From: [Eubacterium] saphenum | Lineage (GTDB): Bacteria; Bacillota; Clostridia; Lachnospirales; Anaerotignaceae | Direction of reading: 5' to 3' | Assembly (NCBI GenBank): GCA_004557645.1 | Contig: SFGI01000011.1 | Span: forward strand, 1-64,000 | Length of the DNA: 64,000 nt | Shown here: piece by piece, positions 59,947 to 64,000 of the stretch | How the letters are laid out: every line of letters starts with the position of its first letter | Numbering within the stretch: position 1 is the first letter of the stretch | Made by a program: the position numbers and the translations under genes | Notes under the pieces: generated by a model | Database searches by the model: none | What the model saw: only the letters and a program-made list of their open reading frames with translations | Told to the model about the DNA's origin: nothing

Positions 59947-61697
59947 TGGATAAGAGAAAAATGAAAAAGCTCCTGATTCTGAATTTACCGTATTTTCTGG
60001 TAGGGTTGTTCGCTACGAATTTAGGAGAAGCATGGAGATTGGCTGAGGGGGCAGATTCATCTGCGAAAATCCTCAGCTTTTTTCATGCCCTTCCGATAGC
60101 CCTGAACAATCCGTTTCCCAGCTTTCACCCGTTGGATTTGCTGATTGGTATTCTCTGCGGCGCAGGACTTCGGCTGGCTGTCTATCTAAAAGGCAAAAAC
60201 GCAAAGAAGTACCGACACAATGTTGAGTACGGTTCTGCTCGTTGGGGAACGGCAAAAGATATTGAGCCGTTTATTGCACCAAAGTTCGAGGACAATGTGA
60301 TCCTGACGAAAACGGAGCGGCTGATGATGAGCAATCGCCCGAAGAATCCTGCCAATGCCCGAAATAAGAATGTTCTGATTATCGGCGGTTCGGGTTCCGG
60401 TAAAACTCGCTTTTGGTTGAAGCCAAACCTTCTCCAGATGCACAGTTCCTATGTGGTCACTGACCCGAAAGGCAGCATCGTGATTGAGTGCGGCAACGCC
60501 CTTTTGAAGCATGGCTACACCATCAAGATTTTCAACACCATCAACTTTCAGAAGTCGATGCACTATAACCCATTTGCCTATATCCATTCAGAAAAAGACA
60601 TTCTGAAACTGGTGACAACGCTGATTGCCAACACAAAGGGTGATGGAAAAGCCGGTGATGAGTTCTGGACGAAGGCGGAAACGCTGCTCTACTGTGCCTT
60701 GATCGGATATATCCACTATGAAGCTCCGGTTGAGGAACAGAATTTCTCCACCCTGATTGAGTTCCTGAACGCAATGGAGGTGCGGGAAGATGATGAGGAG
60801 TTCCAGAACCCGGTGGATCTGATGTTTGAAGCCCTGGAAAAGAAAAAGCCGAATCACTTTGCAGTCCGTCAGTATAAAAAATACAAGCTGGCTGCCGGCA
60901 AGACCGCTAAGTCGATTTTGATTTCCTGCGGCGCTCGTCTGGCTCCTTTTGATATTCAGGAGGTCAGAGATGTGACTGCCTATGACGAGTTGCAGTTGGA
61001 TACTCTCGGAGATAAGAAAACGGCGCTCTTTCTGATTATGTCAGATACGGATGCGACGTTTAATTTTTTGATCTCCATGATTTACACACAGCTGTTCAAC
61101 TTGTTGTGCGAGAAAGCAGATGATGTGTACGGCGGCAGACTGCCGGTTCATGTGCGCTGCTTGATTGATGAGATGGCAAACATCGGTCAGATTCCCAATC
61201 TGGAAAAACTGGTAGCGACAATCCGAAGCCGTGAAATATCGGCTTGCCTTGTTCTCCAGGCACAATCACAGCTGAAAGCCATTTATAAAGACAATGCCGA
61301 TACCATCATCGGCAACATGGATTCCCGAATTTTCCTGGGTGGTTCTGAGCCAACCACGCTCAAAGAACTGAATCAGGCATTGGGAAAAGAAACTATCGAC
61401 ACCTACAACACCTCCAACACCAGAGGTAACAGCCCGTCTTACGGCTTGAATTATCAGAAGTTAGGCAAAGACCTTGCGAGCGTAGATGAGCTTGCGGTTC
61501 TGGATGGCAGCAAGTGTATTTTGCAGTTGCGTGGTGTCAGACCGTTTCTTTCTGACAAGTACGATCTGACGCAGCACCCCAATTATAAGTACACATCAGA
61601 CTTTGATAAGAGAAATGAGTTCAACATTGAGCAGTTTCTGAGTCGAAGGTTGAAGCTCAAGGCAGGTGATGAGTTTGTGGTAGTCGATGCGGATTAA
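59943..61697 (+). CDS. VirD4/TraG-type conjugal coupling ATPase
   Basis: A 584-residue type IV coupling protein that brings the relaxosome to the transfer channel. N-terminal membrane segments (about 7-26 and 58-80), Walker A GGSGSGKTRFW (about 143), Walker B VRCLIDEMANIGQ (about 400) and LVLQAQSQLKAIY. It starts at GTG 59943 inside the pcfB stop; ATG 59946 is the alternative. Key conjugation gene of the element. Confidence 0.95.
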   Translation: MMDKRKMKKLLILNLPYFLVGLFATNLGEAWRLAEGADSSAKILSFFHALPIALNNPFPSFHPLDLLIGILCGAGLRLAVYLKGKNAKKYRHNVEYGSARWGTAKDIEPFIAPKFEDNVILTKTERLMMSNRPKNPANARNKNVLIIGGSGSGKTRFWLKPNLLQMHSSYVVTDPKGSIVIECGNALLKHGYTIKIFNTINFQKSMHYNPFAYIHSEKDILKLVTTLIANTKGDGKAGDEFWTKAETLLYCALIGYIHYEAPVEEQNFSTLIEFLNAMEVREDDEEFQNPVDLMFEALEKKKPNHFAVRQYKKYKLAAGKTAKSILISCGARLAPFDIQEVRDVTAYDELQLDTLGDKKTALFLIMSDTDATFNFLISMIYTQLFNLLCEKADDVYGGRLPVHVRCLIDEMANIGQIPNLEKLVATIRSREISACLVLQAQSQLKAIYKDNADTIIGNMDSRIFLGGSEPTTLKELNQALGKETIDTYNTSNTRGNSPSYGLNYQKLGKDLASVDELAVLDGSKCILQLRGVRPFLSDKYDLTQHPNYKYTSDFDKRNEFNIEQFLSRRLKLKAGDEFVVVDAD

Positions 61698-61709
61698 GGA
61701 GGTTTCTGT

Positions 61710-62030
61710 TTGGAAAATCTGAAAACGGTATCTGCCCTGGTTAAGAACATCTTGGAACACGACCACAAGGCAAGAAATACCGACAATCATTTGTACCTGA
61801 TGGTACTGGAACACTATTCCGGTCTGCGTGGCATCGACATTCATGCCATGACGGTTCCTGTGTTTTTGAAGGAACTGGATAGACGCAGCTTTCCGGGGTT
61901 TGAAACTGTCCGCAGAAGCAGACAGAAAGTGCAGGCAACCTACCCTGACCTTGCTCCCAGTGAAGCCGTAGGCAAGCGCAGAGCAAAAAATGAGGTTGTA
62001 TATCGAGAATTTGCAGAAAGCGAGGTGTAA
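61710..62030 (+). CDS. Conserved ICE protein, unknown function
   Basis: A 106-residue basic protein (HYSGLRGIDIHAMTVPVFLKELD and QKVQATYPDLAPSEAVGKRRAK), without membrane helix. TTG start with AAGGAGG at eight bases. Homologues next to TraG in Tn1549-like elements are expected, but I cannot name a function. Confidence 0.75.
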   Translation: MENLKTVSALVKNILEHDHKARNTDNHLYLMVLEHYSGLRGIDIHAMTVPVFLKELDRRSFPGFETVRRSRQKVQATYPDLAPSEAVGKRRAKNEVVYREFAESEV

Positions 62031-62035
62031 AAAAA

Positions 62036-62428
62036 ATGACTTGGTGGATCACGGATACCTCTATTGGGCAGCGATTGAAGTTCGTTAGACGATTTCGCCG
62101 CCTTACCCAGAAAGAGCTTGGACTCCTGATGGGGTATTCCGAGAAAACAGCGGATGTCCGTATTGCTCAGTATGAGAAAAACGCTCGAACCCCTAATGCA
62201 GAAACCACAGCGAAACTCGCAGAGGTTCTGAAGGTTTCACCTGTCGTTTTTTCACCGACAATCTGTGCTTCTCGTGAAGATTTGTTGCAGTCAATGTATT
62301 GGCTGTTTCTTATGAAAGGTGGTGGTGATATATATGATTGTGAAACTGAATATGCAAGAAGCAGAATGGAACAGAAACTTGGCGTGATAACCGTCGAGGA
62401 GTTCCTTGAAAAGATTCTCGTAAACTAA
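62036..62428 (+). CDS. XRE family regulator of the element
   Basis: A 130-residue protein with an HTH in the first 70 residues (TQKELGLLMGYSEKTADVRIAQYEKNARTP in two parts) and a helical tail (WLFLMKGGGDIYDCETEYARSR). It is the last gene before a terminator that splits the regulatory block from the transfer block, so it may control conjugation genes. Confidence 0.88.
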   Translation: MTWWITDTSIGQRLKFVRRFRRLTQKELGLLMGYSEKTADVRIAQYEKNARTPNAETTAKLAEVLKVSPVVFSPTICASREDLLQSMYWLFLMKGGGDIYDCETEYARSRMEQKLGVITVEEFLEKILVN

Positions 62429-62429
62429 G

Positions 62430-62475
62430 CCTTCCGTCCGGTTTTGATGCCGGTAGTACGGAGGGCTTTTTCTAT
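62430..62475 (+). terminator. Intrinsic terminator between the two ICE blocks
   Basis: GCCTTCCGT-CCGG-loop-CCGG-ACGGAGGGC, then TTTTT. Separates the XRE gene from Maff2. Confidence 0.85.
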
Positions 62476-62511
62476 TCTCAAAACAATTTCAAATTTTAGG
62501 AGGAAAATATT

Positions 62512-62727
62512 ATGGCATTTTTCAATAGCGCAGTAACCGTTCTTCAGACTCTCGTTATCGCTCTGGGCGCAGGTCTTGGCATCTGGGGTGCAATCAATCT
62601 GCTTGAGGGCTACGGCAACGATAACCCCGGCGCAAAGTCCCAGGGCATGAAGCAGCTCATGGCTGGCGGCGGTGTTGCCCTCATCGGCACCACCCTTGTA
62701 CCTCTGCTCTCCGGACTGTTCGGTTAA
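62512..62727 (+). CDS. Maff2 family pilin-like membrane protein
   Basis: A 71-residue protein with two hydrophobic helices (VTVLQTLVIALGAGLGIWGAI and MAGGGVALIGTTLVPLLSGLF) around a short polar loop. This is the Maff2/VirB2-like family found just upstream of the TrbL-type gene in CD1107-type elements. Likely structural component of the transfer channel. AGGAGGAAAATATT precedes the ATG. Confidence 0.9.
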   Translation: MAFFNSAVTVLQTLVIALGAGLGIWGAINLLEGYGNDNPGAKSQGMKQLMAGGGVALIGTTLVPLLSGLFG

Positions 62728-62752
62728 TCACAAAACAAGGAGGTAATCGCCT

Positions 62753-63619
62753 TTGGACAGCATACTCCAACAGATCACAGACTGGCTGAAAGAAATGCTC
62801 GTTTCAGCTATTATGGGAAATCTGTCGGGGATGTTTGAGTCCGTCAACAACCAGGTTGGCGAGATAGCAACCTCCGTTGGCATGACCCCGGCGAATTTTT
62901 CGCCGGGTGTCTTTGCCATGGTACGAAACATCTCCGAGTCAGTGATTATCCCAATCGCAGGCTTGATTCTGACCTTCATTGCCTGTTATGAGCTAATTCA
63001 GATGATTATTGACCACAACAATCTGGCAAATTTTGAAACCTGGATCTTCTTCAAATGGGTGTTCAAGACTTTTGTTGCGGTCATGTTAATCACAAACACA
63101 TTCAATATCACGATGGCTGTGTTTGATGTGACACAGCACGTTATAAACGCAAGCGCCGGTATCATATCCGGAAATACTGCCATAGATGCTTCGGCATTGG
63201 AAACAATGGAAGAAACGCTGATGGCAATGGATTTGGGTCCTTTGCTCGGCTTGTTCCTGCAATCCTTTATCGTGCAGGTCACGATGTCCGCTTTGGCAAT
63301 CATCATCTTTGTGATCGTCTACGGTCGAATGATTGAAATTTATCTGATGGTCAGCCTTGCCCCGATTCCGCTTTCCACTTTTGGAAACAGAGAACAGAGC
63401 AATATCGGACAGAATTATCTGCGTTCGCTGTTTGCAATCGGATTCCAGGGATTCCTGATTATGATCTGCGTGGGCATTTATGCGGTGCTGATTCAGTCTA
63501 TCGCATTCAGTGATGACATCATCGGTTCTATCTGGGGTGTTATGGGCTACACCGTCCTTTTGTGCTTCACCCTGTTTAAGACTGGTTCGCTTGCGAAGGG
63601 TGTATTCAGCGCTCACTAA
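62753..63619 (+). CDS. VirB6/TrbL-like conjugal transfer membrane protein (CD1112 type)
   Basis: A 288-residue polytopic protein with about six hydrophobic segments (e.g. AGLILTFIACYELIQMIID and LIMVSLAPIPLSTF-like). It has the TrbL/VirB6 pattern of channel proteins. TTG start eight bases after AAGGAGG. 26 bases after Maff2 and 17 bases before PrgI. Confidence 0.88.
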   Translation: MDSILQQITDWLKEMLVSAIMGNLSGMFESVNNQVGEIATSVGMTPANFSPGVFAMVRNISESVIIPIAGLILTFIACYELIQMIIDHNNLANFETWIFFKWVFKTFVAVMLITNTFNITMAVFDVTQHVINASAGIISGNTAIDASALETMEETLMAMDLGPLLGLFLQSFIVQVTMSALAIIIFVIVYGRMIEIYLMVSLAPIPLSTFGNREQSNIGQNYLRSLFAIGFQGFLIMICVGIYAVLIQSIAFSDDIIGSIWGVMGYTVLLCFTLFKTGSLAKGVFSAH

Positions 63620-63636
63620 GGGAAGGAGGAAATTGT

Positions 63637-64000
63637 TTGGCAGCGTATATTCCCGTACCTCGTGACCTGACGAGGGTAAAAACAAAAGTGTTCTTCAATC
63701 TGACGAAACGGCAGTTACTTTGCTTTGGTGCGGCGGCGCTCATCGGAGTGCCGATTTTCTTTCTGGTCAAAGCAACCGGAAATGTGAGCCTTGCAGCACT
63801 GTCCATGATGATCGTCATGTTACCGTTGTTCTTTCTGGCAATGTATGAAAAGGATAGTCAGCCGTTGGAAGTGGTTGTAGAACACTTCATTCAGACCAAA
63901 TTCGTTCGTCCCAAGGTTCGCCCTTATCAGACGGACAACTATTATGACGCTTTGATGCGTCAGTACAAACTGGAAAAGGAGGTTGAACGAATTGTTTTTC
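63637..64000 (+). CDS. PrgI family protein (3' end outside window)
   Basis: At least 121 residues from a TTG start behind GGAAGGAGG. MAAYIPVPRDLTRVKTKVFFNLTKRQLLCF-like opening, two transmembrane helices (about 32-50 and 54-72) and a cytoplasmic tail (EHFIQTKFVRPKVRPYQT) are typical of PrgI proteins, which precede VirB4-type ATPases in Gram-positive transfer regions. No stop before the edge. Confidence 0.85.
   Translation, partial: MAAYIPVPRDLTRVKTKVFFNLTKRQLLCFGAAALIGVPIFFLVKATGNVSLAALSMMIVMLPLFFLAMYEKDSQPLEVVVEHFIQTKFVRPKVRPYQTDNYYDALMRQYKLEKEVERIVF

Larger units (their letters stand above)
54349..64000 (+). mobile_element. Tn1549/CD1107-type integrative conjugative element (left part)
   Basis: From the disrupted tRNA-Arg to the window edge all genes belong to one plus-strand conjugation/maintenance module: RepA_N initiator, ParA, ParB, DUF-type accessory genes, PcfB, VirD4/TraG, XRE, Maff2, TrbL/VirB6-like and PrgI. 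This order is characteristic of Tn1549-like elements in gut Clostridia. Integrase, relaxase and the remaining transfer genes are outside. The exact left end is inferred. Confidence 0.85.

Overview
The window looks like the chromosome of a spore-forming, Gram-positive member of the Clostridia (Lachnospiraceae/Anaerotignaceae-like, roughly 50 percent G+C). Pointers are a stage II sporulation protein P, a SpoIID-like protein with peptidoglycan-binding repeats, the cdaA-cdaR-glmM operon, meso-diaminopimelate dehydrogenase, FMN- and Mn-type riboswitches in Firmicutes style, strong AGGAGG ribosome binding sites, a tRNA without encoded CCA, and a Tn1549/CD1107-type conjugative element. The species cannot be named from the sequence alone.

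Layout. 1-6.4 kb: thioredoxin (cut by the window edge), ddl-murI (cell-wall precursors), FMN-riboswitch-controlled ribU, two tiny membrane proteins, tex. 6.6-13 kb: metallo-hydrolase, acetyltransferases, an XRE regulator with a DUF6773 membrane protein, the rpsF-ssb-rpsR operon, ddh, and a marR-GNAT pair with a palindromic operator in its promoter. 13.3-16.3 kb: a P-type ATPase behind a yybP-ykoY (Mn2+) riboswitch, so probably a manganese exporter. 17-24 kb: MATE pump, IMP dehydrogenase-type protein, Gx transporter/NusG-II pair, tRNA-Phe, a cysteine-desulfidase-type gene divergent from an NSS transporter. 24.3-33.7 kb: collapsed chloramphenicol-acetyltransferase remnant, asnS, nitrilase-like gene plus msrAB, two spore/cell-wall genes, an unusual UDP-GlcNAc 2-epimerase fusion and an FAH-family protein. 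34-39 kb: argG and argH with phased ARG-box-like sites, a Nudix gene, spoIIP. 39-46.5 kb: small membrane protein, HAD, GT8, ferredoxin, and a MoxR-ATPase/VWA/LRR cluster. 46.8-54.3 kb: TetR, radical SAM/SPASM, aminotransferase, cdaA-cdaR-glmM. 54.3 kb to the end: an integrative conjugative element entering at a disrupted tRNA-Arg(CCU): RepA_N initiator, ParA/ParB, PcfB, VirD4/TraG, XRE regulator, Maff2 pilin-like protein, TrbL/VirB6-like protein and PrgI; it continues beyond the window.

The most striking non-genic signal is two families of intergenic repeats built from hairpins. One family (M) sits between genes and usually abuts stop codons; its consecutive stems change by compensating pairs from copy to copy. 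The second (S), about 170 bp, has three large copies plus a fragment, again with covarying stems; one copy carries inserted hairpin modules also found in family M. A third, single structure at 30.66-30.84 kb folds as a long-armed three-way junction. These are inferences from reading the sequence; no folding or database search was run.
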